Shown one piece after another: positions 14,294 to 21,423 of a DNA stretch of 21,423 bases. The notes beneath the pieces are model-generated. The model made no database searches, had not been told where the DNA came from, and saw only the letters and a list, made by a program, of their open reading frames with translations. The DNA is from PNC22 sp035654175 (lineage in GTDB: Bacteria > Planctomycetota > Phycisphaerae > Phycisphaerales > UBA1924), in the NCBI GenBank assembly GCA_035654175.1, contig DASRXL010000056.1, forward strand, positions 1 to 21,423, read 5' to 3'. Position numbers and translations under genes: made by a program. How positions within the stretch are numbered: position 1 is the stretch's first letter; the number at the start of each line of letters is the position of its first letter.

Positions 14294-16806
14294 TCCGCGA
14301 GGAGGAAGGCGTCGATCGCCGCTTCGGTGATGGAGTCATCGGGATTGTCGGCCACGCTGAAGCGGACCCGGAGCGTCTCGGCGTCCGGCAGATAGTCGCG
14401 CACGTTCACGGAGCCGACGTGCCACTGCGTTCCGCCGTGCGCGTGCTGCTCGGCCACGACCCACGTCTGGCCGTTGTCGCCGGAGAGGGAAACGCTGAGC
14501 CTGTCCTCGTCCTGAGGCTGGTTGTAGAGCCACCACGCGTACGAGATCGCGGGCCCGGCGAGGCCGGCGATGTCGAAATTCTCCGAGGTAAGCCGCGTCG
14601 GGCCGCCGTCCACGTCGAAGTTGCCGAAGAAGTCGCCGGTCAGCCAGCACTGCCCGGAGCCGTCGTAGTCGTCGGCCGGTGCACGGCTGCCGTCGCCGAG
14701 CGGCTCGCCGCGGAGCCACGCCCCGGACGAGACGTTCTGGTTCGTCACCGCCCAGCCCGCGCTGGTCTCGAAATCGTGCTGCGCGAGGACGGTGGCGTCG
14801 ATCGCGGCGTACGCCTGATAGGCGTCAAGCGGGGCGTCGACCGGGTCGAGCCCCTGGAAGCCGGAGCCGGTCTCGGCGGAGAAGTAGAACGCCAGCGGCG
14901 TCGCGCAGGGCGCGCCGGGGAATGCGGCGTCGTACACGCCGTCGGAGATCTCCGTCATCGCGTACTCCACGAAGCCCGAGCCGGTGTCGAGGTGGAGCTT
15001 GCCGGTGCCCGGCTCGAGGTCGAAGCCGGAGTTCGCGGTGATCAGCACCCGGACCGTCTCGCCCTCGTTGGGATCGATCTCCTCGGGGAGCCCGTCGGGA
15101 TACGCGAAGGTGAAGGGCACGAGGTCCGGGCACTCCACGTTGTGGAGGCCGAACGCGGCGCAGATATCGTGGTAGTTGGGCGTGCCGTTGTTGACGTTGC
15201 CGTCGGTGTCGTCCATCGTGAGCACCTCGATGGCCGTGCCGGGATGGGCGGAGTTCTCGCCCGAGCCGCCCGTCGTGATCATGGACCAATCCACGAAGAG
15301 CTGGCGCACCTCCTCGAAGCCCGGCTCGGAGCCGTAGGTGGCCCCGAAGTTCTCGCGCATGTGCCACCAGACGCCGCCGAGCAGCTGCCCGCAATGGTGC
15401 GAGCCGCCGGAGCACGGATAGGTGCGGATCGTGTTGTCGTTGTCGCGGATGGGGTTCCCGTTGAGGTAGAAGTGCTCGGCGATGATGCCGGTGTCGTAGA
15501 GCATCTCGGCGCAGCTGTCGCCGTAGCCCTCGCCGAACGCCCCCTGCGAGAGGCCGAGCCTTGCGACGATGTAGTGCCCGTATTCGTGCGCGACGACCGT
15601 CGAGTAGGCGGAGTTGACGCACCCGCCGCCGGAGCGGAAGAAGTTGATCGAGCCGCCGTCGAAGTAGGCGTTGCAGGTGGAGGCGATGTTGACGTTCGTC
15701 TGGCAGATGAAGTCCATCCCGTCCCAGCCGCTCCGGTCGCTGATGAAGTTGTGGATCAGCCCGGTGTGGATGAAGGCGTTCACCTGCGCGGTCCGGAGCT
15801 CGGCCGGCGTCGGGTTGAACTCGAGATACGCCTCCTGGCCCGGCGTCGCCGTCCCGCTCGCCGACTGCACCGGCGTGCCCGACTGGTCGTTGATGTTGCA
15901 CCACATGCCGGTATCGAACGTGGCGCTGATCGTGACGTTGGAGTTGCCCCCATGCGCGATGTTGAAGAAGCCGTCGCCGTCCGTGTAGGCGTTGCTCCCG
16001 CCGGTGATGCCCACGCGGATCTGGTTGACCGGCAGGAGCGCCGGCGGGTTGCCGGCCTCGTCGGGCAGGTTGCCGGGAGAGCCGTAGCCCTTCACGAGGC
16101 CGAAGACGTCGATGTTGTGGACCTCGTCACGCGCCTCGAGCAGCGCGCCGGTCGCCGCGTCCACGAAGAAGGTGTGCTTCTCGCGCAGCACCCGGTCGGG
16201 GTTCTCGCCGACAAACTTCCACGCCCTCACCGCCTCGTTGCCGGCGCCGGCCGCCGGCTGCCACGCCACCAGCTGCGGACCCGACCACACCGGGAGCCGG
16301 CCGAACTCCGAGGCGCGGATGAACGCCAGCGCCTCCTGCGCAGTCCACTCCACCGGCGCAAAGCCGCCCTCGGGGAGCTTCGCGAAGACGCCCGCGGCGT
16401 ACACCACCGACCACGTGCCGTCGCCGTTGTCACGCGCCAGCACCCGCCCGGGGCTGGTCTCGACCGGCAGGCCGTCCAGCAGCTGCGAGTACATGAACGC
16501 CTGGAAATCGCCGTGCCTCACCGCGCCCGACCACTGCTCGACGAGGTCGAGCTCGCCGACGCCGAACGCCCCGGAGTGCGCCGCGAGCCAGCCCTCCGCC
16601 GCCAGACGCGCCGAGGGCGCCGTCGTCATCGGCACGCCGTAGAGCACGCGGGTGCGCGCCCCGTCCTCCCACGCCCGCACGCCGGGGAATCGGCGCATGA
16701 GCTCGGCCTTTGCCGCGACGCCCTGCTCGGCGCCGCCGAACGCCGCGCCCGAGGCGGCCACGCCCGCGAGCAGCGCGAGCGCGACGAGTGAATTCTTGCT
16801 CCGCAT
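14110..16806 (-). CDS. secreted gluzincin (M36/thermolysin-like) metalloprotease with GC-type dockerin module
   Basis: Translation from the ATG at 16806 gives 898 residues. An ATG six bases earlier (16812) directly abuts the GAGGAGG site, so the second is preferred. A signal peptide (about 1-24) leads to an FTP-like inhibitory propeptide (LLDGLPVETSPGRVLARDNGDGTWSVVY region). The zinc site is HEYGH with the third-ligand glutamate in FGEGYGD fifteen residues later, as in fungalysins (numbers 407-411 and 426 from this start). After the protease come an Ig-like domain (GLPEEIDPNEGETVRV), a jelly-roll-type domain (HDFETSAGWAVTNQ... RVRFSVAD) and the double EF-hand module ending NAGC. It probably degrades proteins or peptides outside the cell. 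The C-terminal modules parallel those of the serine protease next to it. Confidence 0.9.
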   Translation of the reverse strand: MRSKNSLVALALLAGVAASGAAFGGAEQGVAAKAELMRRFPGVRAWEDGARTRVLYGVPMTTAPSARLAAEGWLAAHSGAFGVGELDLVEQWSGAVRHGDFQAFMYSQLLDGLPVETSPGRVLARDNGDGTWSVVYAAGVFAKLPEGGFAPVEWTAQEALAFIRASEFGRLPVWSGPQLVAWQPAAGAGNEAVRAWKFVGENPDRVLREKHTFFVDAATGALLEARDEVHNIDVFGLVKGYGSPGNLPDEAGNPPALLPVNQIRVGITGGSNAYTDGDGFFNIAHGGNSNVTISATFDTGMWCNINDQSGTPVQSASGTATPGQEAYLEFNPTPAELRTAQVNAFIHTGLIHNFISDRSGWDGMDFICQTNVNIASTCNAYFDGGSINFFRSGGGCVNSAYSTVVAHEYGHYIVARLGLSQGAFGEGYGDSCAEMLYDTGIIAEHFYLNGNPIRDNDNTIRTYPCSGGSHHCGQLLGGVWWHMRENFGATYGSEPGFEEVRQLFVDWSMITTGGSGENSAHPGTAIEVLTMDDTDGNVNNGTPNYHDICAAFGLHNVECPDLVPFTFAYPDGLPEEIDPNEGETVRVLITANSGFDLEPGTGKLHLDTGSGFVEYAMTEISDGVYDAAFPGAPCATPLAFYFSAETGSGFQGLDPVDAPLDAYQAYAAIDATVLAQHDFETSAGWAVTNQNVSSGAWLRGEPLGDGSRAPADDYDGSGQCWLTGDFFGNFDVDGGPTRLTSENFDIAGLAGPAISYAWWLYNQPQDEDRLSVSLSGDNGQTWVVAEQHAHGGTQWHVGSVNVRDYLPDAETLRVRFSVADNPDDSITEAAIDAFLLADFVCAEDCVADFNGDGSVNTQDVLAFLNAWNAGEGSADINGDGTINTQDVLAFLNLWNAGC

Positions 16807-16812
16807 CTTCAT

Positions 16813-16819
16813 CCTCCTC
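16813..16819 (-). promoter_or_regulatory. ribosome binding site deciding the metalloprotease start
   Basis: GAGGAGG on the minus strand ends six bases before the ATG at 16806 but touches the ATG at 16812 with no spacer. Only the downstream ATG has workable spacing. Confidence 0.75.
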
Positions 16820-16843
16820 AGAAGTGTCGTCGCGACGCCGCGG

Positions 16844-16857
16844 CCCGCGAGCGCGGG
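16844..16857 (-). terminator. short GC hairpin after the lysyl oxidase gene
   Basis: CCCGCG (16844-16849) and CGCGGG (16852-16857) are complementary around a tight turn in the 67-base gap between the lysyl oxidase and metalloprotease genes. There is no T-tract; it is a weak candidate only. Confidence 0.25.
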
Positions 16858-16873
16858 GCGCGCCCGGCGCCGC

Positions 16874-18454
16874 TCAGCAGGGTCCGTTCCAGGCGTTCAG
16901 GAACGCCAGCACGTCGGTGGTGTCCAGGAGCCCGTCGTGGTTGTAATCGGCCTCGGCGTCGCCCGCGTTCCAGGCGTTCAGGAAGTCGAGCACGTCGATC
17001 GTGTTCCGCGAGCCGTCGCGGTTGAAGTCGCCCGTGCAGAGCTCGACGAACGACACGGTCCCGGCCGAGACGCCGTGCGTCACCGTCCCGCCGTCGGTGA
17101 TCTCGGCGATCGCCCAGTACGTGCCCGGCGGCACGTCGGCGGAATTCACGACGAAGAACCCCTCGCCGCCCGGCGTGTTGAGCGACGCCGGCAGCATGAT
17201 CGCGTGGTCGTCGAGCTCCGGGTGGTGATTCAGATAGATCGTCACCCAGGTCGCGTCGCTCTCGGGGTCGCTCGCCTCCCACTCGATGTTGTACGTGTCC
17301 ACCCCGTGCTCGAGCACCGTGTCGCCGGGCGGCGGCGTGAGCACCTCCACGGACGGAGCCTGGTTCTGCGGCGGGTTTACCGTGAGCGCGTAATCGGTCG
17401 TGGTCGCCCCGCTCACCCCATATACCCGCGCGTAGTACCACCCCTCCGCCCGGCCCTCCAGGCTGATCCGCTCGAAGTCCTGCGCGGTCTGGGACGTCGC
17501 CATGAGGTTGCCGTTGCTGTCGTGCAGTTCCAGCGCGAGATCCCCCTCGGCGTGCGCGAAGTCGATCCGCACGAAGTCGGACGCGCCCGCGGTGTGGTTC
17601 ACGTAGAAGCGGAAGTAGTCGCGGTCGGCCGAGTCGTGGATGCTCAGCGTGGGGACGATCCGCTCCGGGGCGCACGGGCCGAGGTTCGGGCTGTTCCACC
17701 CGCCCTCCGGCCGGGCCAGCACCTGCCCGCGGCTGTTGTTGGGCTCCATGAGGTCGGGCCCGTCGCCGCCGATCGTGACGAGCACCCGCTCGATGTTGTT
17801 CGACTCATCCTTCTCGATGACGCGGTTGAGGGGATCCACCTCGGATTCGAGCCAGTACACCCCGTTCGGCACGCCGGTGATATCGATCTGCTGCCCGTTC
17901 AGGTGCTTGCCGTAGACGTCCAGCCACCCGACGCTCAGCCCCTGCACCGTCGAGTCGCACGAGTGGAACTGGCCGTCGGGATCGAAGTTCGGCAGGCTCC
18001 GGTCGTAGATCCCCAGGTCGAGGATGCAGAAGCTGGTCTTGTCCCCCTCGGCGATCACCGCGCCCACCCCGCCGTCGTCCAGCCGCTCGCGCAGGCGGTA
18101 CATCGCCCAATCCTCGAAATGGATGTGGTTGTGGCCCTGGTGATGGATAAAGTGCCCCGCGTCGGTGTCCCACCACGTGCCGTCGTCGCGGTAGATCCGC
18201 TGACGCACGGTCTGGGTGCCGTCGTCGTTGGGCGGGAACACGCCGTAGAGGTACAGCTTGCCGTCGCCGATATTGGGCGTCCCGTTCGACATCCGGAGCC
18301 AGCGGAGGTTGCCCTCCACGACCACGATGTTGTCGTACAGGTCCGATTGTCGGACAATGATGTCGGGATAGAGGTTCTGCTGGGCCGCCGCCAGCCCGCT
18401 CAGGAGCCCGAGAGCCGACGGAATCACCACGCGGCGCGGAGTACGGATGCCCAT
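16874..18454 (-). CDS. secreted bacterial lysyl oxidase with PPC-like domain and GC-type dockerin module
   Basis: A 526-residue protein from the ATG at 18454, with GGAGG seven bases upstream; the open frame before it is not protein-like. A signal peptide (about 1-24, ending AAAQ) precedes a lysyl oxidase domain (30-228). The copper site HxxHxHxH is intact (His105, 108, 110, 112), with the same spacing as human LOX. Lys139 (EGDKTSFCILD) and Tyr181 (GWLDVYG) match the two residues that crosslink into the lysine tyrosylquinone cofactor. The enzyme should oxidise lysine or other primary amines to aldehydes, giving peroxide and protein crosslinks. A PPC-like domain (about 275-360), an Ig-like domain (367-470) and a double EF-hand module ending NGPC follow. 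The terminal GPC differs from the AGC of its neighbours. Confidence 0.9.
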   Translation of the reverse strand: MGIRTPRRVVIPSALGLLSGLAAAQQNLYPDIIVRQSDLYDNIVVVEGNLRWLRMSNGTPNIGDGKLYLYGVFPPNDDGTQTVRQRIYRDDGTWWDTDAGHFIHHQGHNHIHFEDWAMYRLRERLDDGGVGAVIAEGDKTSFCILDLGIYDRSLPNFDPDGQFHSCDSTVQGLSVGWLDVYGKHLNGQQIDITGVPNGVYWLESEVDPLNRVIEKDESNNIERVLVTIGGDGPDLMEPNNSRGQVLARPEGGWNSPNLGPCAPERIVPTLSIHDSADRDYFRFYVNHTAGASDFVRIDFAHAEGDLALELHDSNGNLMATSQTAQDFERISLEGRAEGWYYARVYGVSGATTTDYALTVNPPQNQAPSVEVLTPPPGDTVLEHGVDTYNIEWEASDPESDATWVTIYLNHHPELDDHAIMLPASLNTPGGEGFFVVNSADVPPGTYWAIAEITDGGTVTHGVSAGTVSFVELCTGDFNRDGSRNTIDVLDFLNAWNAGDAEADYNHDGLLDTTDVLAFLNAWNGPC

Positions 18455-18591
18455 CTGCAACCCTCCTCGTGCGGCCTGCCCCCGCCGGCCGCGAGACCGA
18501 CAGCCTACGGGATGCAGGGGGGACGACGCAAGCTCCATGCGGGAACCCGCCAGCAAAGGTATTGGCCGCGGAGCCGCGACTCGGGCCGGAT

Positions 18592-18623
18592 GCCCGCCGC
18601 GCCCGGCCCCGCCCCCGGCGGGC
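18592..18623 (-). terminator. hairpin just after the propeller gene
   Basis: GCCCGCCG (18592-18599) and CGGCGGGC (18616-18623) form a perfect 8-bp stem that begins five bases after the stop codon at 18629. The 16-base loop is all G/C and no T-tract follows, so termination is possible but not certain. The rest of the 174-base gap holds no visible gene. Confidence 0.35.
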
Positions 18624-18628
18624 TCTCC

Positions 18629-20020
18629 TCAGCAGCCGGCGGTCCACAGGTTCAGGAACGCGATCACGTCGCGCGTGTCGATGACGCCGTCGCCGTTGAC
18701 ATCGGCGCCCGCGTCGCCGGCGCCCCAGGCGTTCAGGAAGGCGAGCACGTCGCGCGTGTCCACCACCCCGTCGCCGTTGTAGTCCGCCTCGCACCGCTGC
18801 GTGCGGTAGGCGCGAACGTCGCTCCCGATCCCGCAGACGATCAGCGTGCCGTCCCGGCCGATCGCGGGGGCCCCGATGTTGATGTTCTCGACCGGCACGT
18901 CCCATCGGGGCGTCAGGTCCGCGTTGAAGGAGTAGAACCGCCCGTCGTCGAAGGAGCCGTTGGAGAAGAACACCCGCCCGTCCCGGTCGGCCGCCATGCG
19001 CGGCGTGTTGAAGTCCGCCTGCACGGACGCGGATTCATCCAGCAGCTGCCCCGTCGCGCCGTCGCGCCGCTGGATCCGGTAGCCCGGGCCCATCATGTAC
19101 ACGCTGCCGTCGGGGCCCACGCAGAACTCGCTGGTGGTCGTCCATCCCGCGGCGGTGTTCCACAGCTCGGTGATCGCCGCGCCCGTGTCCTCGAACGCGA
19201 AGAAGTAGTCCACCTGCGGGTTGTTCTGCGTGCGGCTGAGGAAGATCTTCCCGTCGGGGCCGACCATCGGCGTGTTCTGCAGGGTGAACCCCGCCATGAC
19301 GTCGCTCTCGTACTCCATCGCCCCGCTCGCGAGATTCATCCGCTTGATCACGTGCCCGCCGCCGGCCGCGTCCGCGATGTAGACCGCCCCGCCGGAGCTC
19401 GCCGCGCCGCAGCTGCTGCTGACCGAGCACGAGCGCGTCACGCTCCACACCGTCTCGCCCGTGTCGAAATCGATGCGCGTGAGCCGCTGGAAATCGCCCA
19501 CCAGCAGGTCGCCGTCCGGCGCGAACACCACGCCGTCGTACGCGCCGGCGCTCACGTCGTCCTCGCTGGTCCACACCGTGTCACCCGTCCCGCCGTCGAG
19601 CGCGTACACCCTCGCGAAGCTCGTCGAGCCGTTCCCGGCGCGGCAGGCGAAGACCAGGCCGTCCTTCGCGCCCGCGACCCACGTGGTCCAATCGCCCGTC
19701 TCGAAGGGGATGTGCCGGACCCACAACTCGGCACCCGTATCGAGATCCATCGCCACCACCGGCGACTCGTCGCTGTTGGGCTCGGGCGGGAAGCCCGTCT
19801 GCCGGACCACGTACACCGTCGCGCCGTCGATCACTGGCTGCCACGCGATGATCGAGGGCCGGCCGCCCGTCCACAGCACGTCCGGGCTATCGGGCCCCAG
19901 CTCGCTGGTCAGGCCGTTCCGCCCCGCATTGCCGCCCGAGTTCGACCAGTTCTGGGCCTGCGCCGCCGCGACCACCGCGACCTGCAGCGCCAGCATCACA
20001 CAACACCTCTCACGGATCAT
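18629..20020 (-). CDS. secreted PQQ-type beta-propeller protein with GC-type dockerin module
   Basis: A 463-residue protein from the ATG at 20020, with GGAGGAG six bases upstream. A signal peptide (about 1-22, ending AQAQ) is followed by WSNSGGNAGRNGLTSELGP, a common opening of PQQ-like propellers. Repeated blade signatures run from 50 to 405: VVAMDLDTGAELWV (88-101), VYALDGGTGDTVWTS (138-152), LTRIDFDTGETVWSV (180-194), MVGPDGKIFLSR (252-263), FCVGPDGSVYMMG (299-311) and AIGRDGTLIVCG (386-397). No PQQ-binding or catalytic residues can be claimed, so a scaffold or ligand-binding role is as likely as an enzyme. Residues 410-463 are the double EF-hand module (DYNGDGVVDTRD, DVNGDGVIDTRD) ending TAGC. 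It is the first of four such genes in a row. Confidence 0.88.
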   Translation of the reverse strand: MIRERCCVMLALQVAVVAAAQAQNWSNSGGNAGRNGLTSELGPDSPDVLWTGGRPSIIAWQPVIDGATVYVVRQTGFPPEPNSDESPVVAMDLDTGAELWVRHIPFETGDWTTWVAGAKDGLVFACRAGNGSTSFARVYALDGGTGDTVWTSEDDVSAGAYDGVVFAPDGDLLVGDFQRLTRIDFDTGETVWSVTRSCSVSSSCGAASSGGAVYIADAAGGGHVIKRMNLASGAMEYESDVMAGFTLQNTPMVGPDGKIFLSRTQNNPQVDYFFAFEDTGAAITELWNTAAGWTTTSEFCVGPDGSVYMMGPGYRIQRRDGATGQLLDESASVQADFNTPRMAADRDGRVFFSNGSFDDGRFYSFNADLTPRWDVPVENINIGAPAIGRDGTLIVCGIGSDVRAYRTQRCEADYNGDGVVDTRDVLAFLNAWGAGDAGADVNGDGVIDTRDVIAFLNLWTAGC

Positions 20021-20088
20021 CTCGCGCTCCTCCGCTCCCCCGACGCCGCCAGCGTACCGAAACGCGGCGCCGCCTCCAAGCAGATATC

Positions 20089-20159
20089 ACCACGGAGTGC
20101 ACGGAGTTTCACGGAGTCAAGACAGAGCGGCTTCGCCCTACTCCGTGAAACTCCGTGGT
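20089..20159. repeat. interspersed-type inverted repeat built on ACGGAG units
   Basis: ACGGAGT occurs three times in tandem (20092, 20101, 20111). The right side carries the complement: ACGGAGTTTCACGGAGT (20101-20117) pairs perfectly with ACTCCGTGAAACTCCGT (20140-20156). The outer ACCACGGAG (20089-20097) also matches CTCCGTGGT (20151-20159). A secondary stem AGAGCG/CGCCCT caps the loop. The element is AT-richer than its surroundings. The design looks like a REP/BIME-type multicopy element, but only one copy lies in this window. Confidence 0.8.
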
Positions 20160-20178
20160 AAATGCCTTCGAGCTCCCC

Positions 20179-21051
20179 TCACACGTTGCAGATCGCGTGC
20201 GCCTGCCTCAGGCTTTCCACCGGGTCGCGGCTGGGGATGAACTCCTGGCCCAGGTAGCCGTTGTACCCCGTCTCCACGATCGCCCGGCAGATCGCCGGGT
20301 AGTACAGCTCCTGCGACTCATCGATCTCCCGCCGCCCCGGCACGCCGCCGGTGTGGTAATGGGCGATGTGCTGATGGTTGTCGCGGATCGTGCGGATCAC
20401 GTCCCCCTCCATGATCTGCATGTGGTAGATGTCGTAGAGCAGCTTGAAGTTGTCCGAGCCGATCCGCTCGACCAGCCGCACCCCCCAAGGAGTCTTGTCG
20501 CACATGTAGCCGCCGTGGTCCACCCTGCTGTTGAGCAGCTCCATGATGACCACGACGCCCGTCTTCTCCGCGATCGGCACGACCCGCTCCAACGCGGCGG
20601 CGCAGTGCTCCAGCCCCTGCTCATCGCTCAGGTCGGGAGAGCGATTCCCGCTGAAAATGATCATGTTCGGGATGCCCGCGTCCCGCACCCTGGGCAGCAG
20701 CGCCTCGCAATCAGCGACGAACTTCTCGTGGCTCTCCGGCCTGTTGATCCCGCCCGAGATCGACACCGGCCCGTTCGCCACCGCGCAGTCCAGCCCGTGC
20801 TCGCGCACCACCGCCCAGTCAGCCTCTCCGAGGATCTCGATGCTCTTGTACCCCAGATCCGCGGCATGGCGACACAGCGTGGGCATGTCCATCCCACCGT
20901 AGCACCAACGGCAGATCGATTGCTTCAGCGGGCCCCGGTGGGCGTGGATCTCACGCGGCTGGTCCTCTGGCTGCGCGCCGGCCCGAAACCCTGCCGCGGC
21001 CGCTCCCACGATGAGCGCCCCCATCGCCGTCCGTCGATCCATGCTGCTCAT
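20179..21051 (-). CDS. exported sugar-phosphate isomerase/epimerase-type TIM barrel (hydroxypyruvate isomerase-like)
   Basis: A 290-residue protein. The ATG at 21051 has GGAGG six bases upstream. The N-terminus MDRRTAMGALIVGAAAAGFRAGA is a Tat-like signal with one Arg pair. The rest is an AP-endonuclease-2-type TIM barrel: SICRWCYGG (45-53), LGYKSIEILG (66-75), IIFSGNR (131-137), VVIMELLNSRVDHGGYMCD (167-185), KLLYDIYHMQ (203-212), HIAHYHTGGVPGRREID (228-244) and YLGQEFIPSRDP (266-277). Glu171, Asp207, His233 and Glu270 are the probable divalent-metal ligands, as in the Hyi/OtnI group. It probably interconverts small sugar or keto acids; the exact substrate is unknown. An exported member is typical of planctomycetes and suggests the substrate is met outside the cytoplasm. 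Confidence 0.87.
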   Translation of the reverse strand: MSSMDRRTAMGALIVGAAAAGFRAGAQPEDQPREIHAHRGPLKQSICRWCYGGMDMPTLCRHAADLGYKSIEILGEADWAVVREHGLDCAVANGPVSISGGINRPESHEKFVADCEALLPRVRDAGIPNMIIFSGNRSPDLSDEQGLEHCAAALERVVPIAEKTGVVVIMELLNSRVDHGGYMCDKTPWGVRLVERIGSDNFKLLYDIYHMQIMEGDVIRTIRDNHQHIAHYHTGGVPGRREIDESQELYYPAICRAIVETGYNGYLGQEFIPSRDPVESLRQAHAICNV

Positions 21052-21100
21052 GACCCGCCTCCGTGTCGCGCCGCGGCGCGTGCTCCGTCGTGTGTGGGCG

Positions 21101-21106
21101 AGTATA
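21101..21106 (-). promoter_or_regulatory. possible -10 element for the isomerase-like gene
   Basis: TATACT on the minus strand (five of six to TATAAT) would start transcription near 21094 and leave a leader of about 43 bases before the ATG at 21051. No matching -35 hexamer is seen at 16-18 bases, so the call is weak. Confidence 0.3.
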
Positions 21107-21110
21107 CCTG

Positions 21111-21423
21111 ATGCGGCGCTCCGCCCCGCAGAACGCCGGACCGATGCTGCAGCGGCCCAGCTACCCTTCGCTCGTGCCGCCCCGCTACGACATGCTGGCC
21201 CTGGATCTCGACGGCACGGTGCTCGACCCCACGAGCCGAGTCCGCCCCGCCGTCGCCGAGGCGATCGTCAGGGCTCGCGACGCCGGCCTGCTCGTCGCCG
21301 TCTGCACCGGGCGCGGCCTGCCGGAGTGTCGCGACACCCTGGAGGCGATCGCGCAGACCGACCCGGTCATCGTCGCCGGCGGCTCGATCATCGCCGACCC
21401 CGCCAGCGCCCGCACGCTCCACC
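21111..21423 (+). CDS. HAD-superfamily (Cof-type) hydrolase, N-terminal part
   Basis: The frame is open to the right edge, giving 104 residues from the ATG at 21111. HAD motif I is clear: LALDLDGTVLD, with the nucleophile Asp32 and acid/base Asp34. Motif II is VAVCTGRG, whose Thr binds phosphate. The spacing and the VIVAGGSIIAD stretch fit Cof-type phosphatases, which act on small phosphorylated metabolites; the cap domain is off the edge. The start is uncertain: ATGs at 21111, 21144 and 21189 and a GTG between are all in frame, and none has a clear ribosome site. The first 24 residues are not HAD-like. It is divergent from the isomerase-like gene. Confidence 0.8.
   Translation, partial: MRRSAPQNAGPMLQRPSYPSLVPPRYDMLALDLDGTVLDPTSRVRPAVAEAIVRARDAGLLVAVCTGRGLPECRDTLEAIAQTDPVIVAGGSIIADPASARTLH

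Noticed and set aside
20089..20159. CRISPR array at the ACGGAG units.
   Set aside because: The units are 9-10 bases apart with no spacers and form one inverted repeat.
14104..20161. Very long plus-strand frames (up to 1169 residues) opposite the dockerin genes.
   Set aside because: Antisense shadows of four genes with signal peptides, catalytic motifs and ribosome sites on the minus strand.
21103..21108. TATACC as a -10 box for the HAD gene.
   Set aside because: It lies only two bases before the first ATG, so it would work only if a later start codon is used, and no -35 is seen.
1..21423. tRNA, rRNA, insertion sequences, prophage or integrase genes.
   Set aside because: No cloverleaf, rRNA core segment, transposase motif or terminal inverted repeat pair was recognised on reading both strands; a tRNAscan and IS search would settle this.

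Overview
The window is high-GC DNA with dense, mostly minus-strand genes. It most resembles a planctomycete of the Phycisphaerae type. The strongest clue is four neighbouring secreted proteins that all end in the same double EF-hand dockerin-like module closing on Gly-Cys or Pro-Cys; as far as I recall this is the 'GC-type dockerin' tail of that group. A long PilM-like protein fused to a PilN-like segment and a UDG family-4 protein lacking iron-sulfur cysteines fit the same picture. The assignment is inference from gene content; no rRNA or marker gene is present.

Layout. Positions 1-4801 (minus) hold a type IV pilus/secretion inner-membrane operon: a PilM-PilN fusion, a PilO/Amuc_1100-like membrane protein overlapping it by 4 bases, and a third single-pass coiled-coil protein that runs off the left edge. 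Positions 5052-6781 (minus) hold a MEMO-family protein followed by a small membrane protein that overlaps its stop codon. A divergent promoter near 6819-6847 drives a two-gene plus-strand unit (6890-7704): a small basic protein of unknown function and a CusF-like copper-binding lipoprotein. This unit converges on a minus-strand terminator at 7733-7779.

Positions 7898-11594 (minus) form a compact run: a sugar-nucleotide epimerase, two small proteins, a class V aminotransferase/cysteine-desulfurase-like enzyme and a family-4 uracil-DNA glycosylase. Positions 11618-20020 (minus) are the most distinctive part. Four consecutive exported proteins with unrelated catalytic cores (trypsin-like protease, gluzincin metalloprotease, lysyl oxidase, PQQ-type beta-propeller) share the same C-terminal module. 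A hydroxypyruvate-isomerase-like TIM-barrel protein with a Tat-type signal follows at 20179-21051, and a divergent, truncated HAD hydrolase begins near 21111.

The dockerin cluster looks like a cell-surface or extracellular protein island. Two proteases and a lysine-oxidising, potentially crosslinking enzyme carry a common C-terminal tag with a strictly spaced cysteine pair. A 184-bp stretch encoding that tag is almost identical in the two protease genes (2 differences), which points to recent duplication or gene conversion. No cohesin or sorting enzyme that could receive the tag is visible in the window. The non-coding DNA is sparse but holds a striking ACGGAG-based inverted repeat (20089-20159) and a structured 302-base leader (13808-14109).
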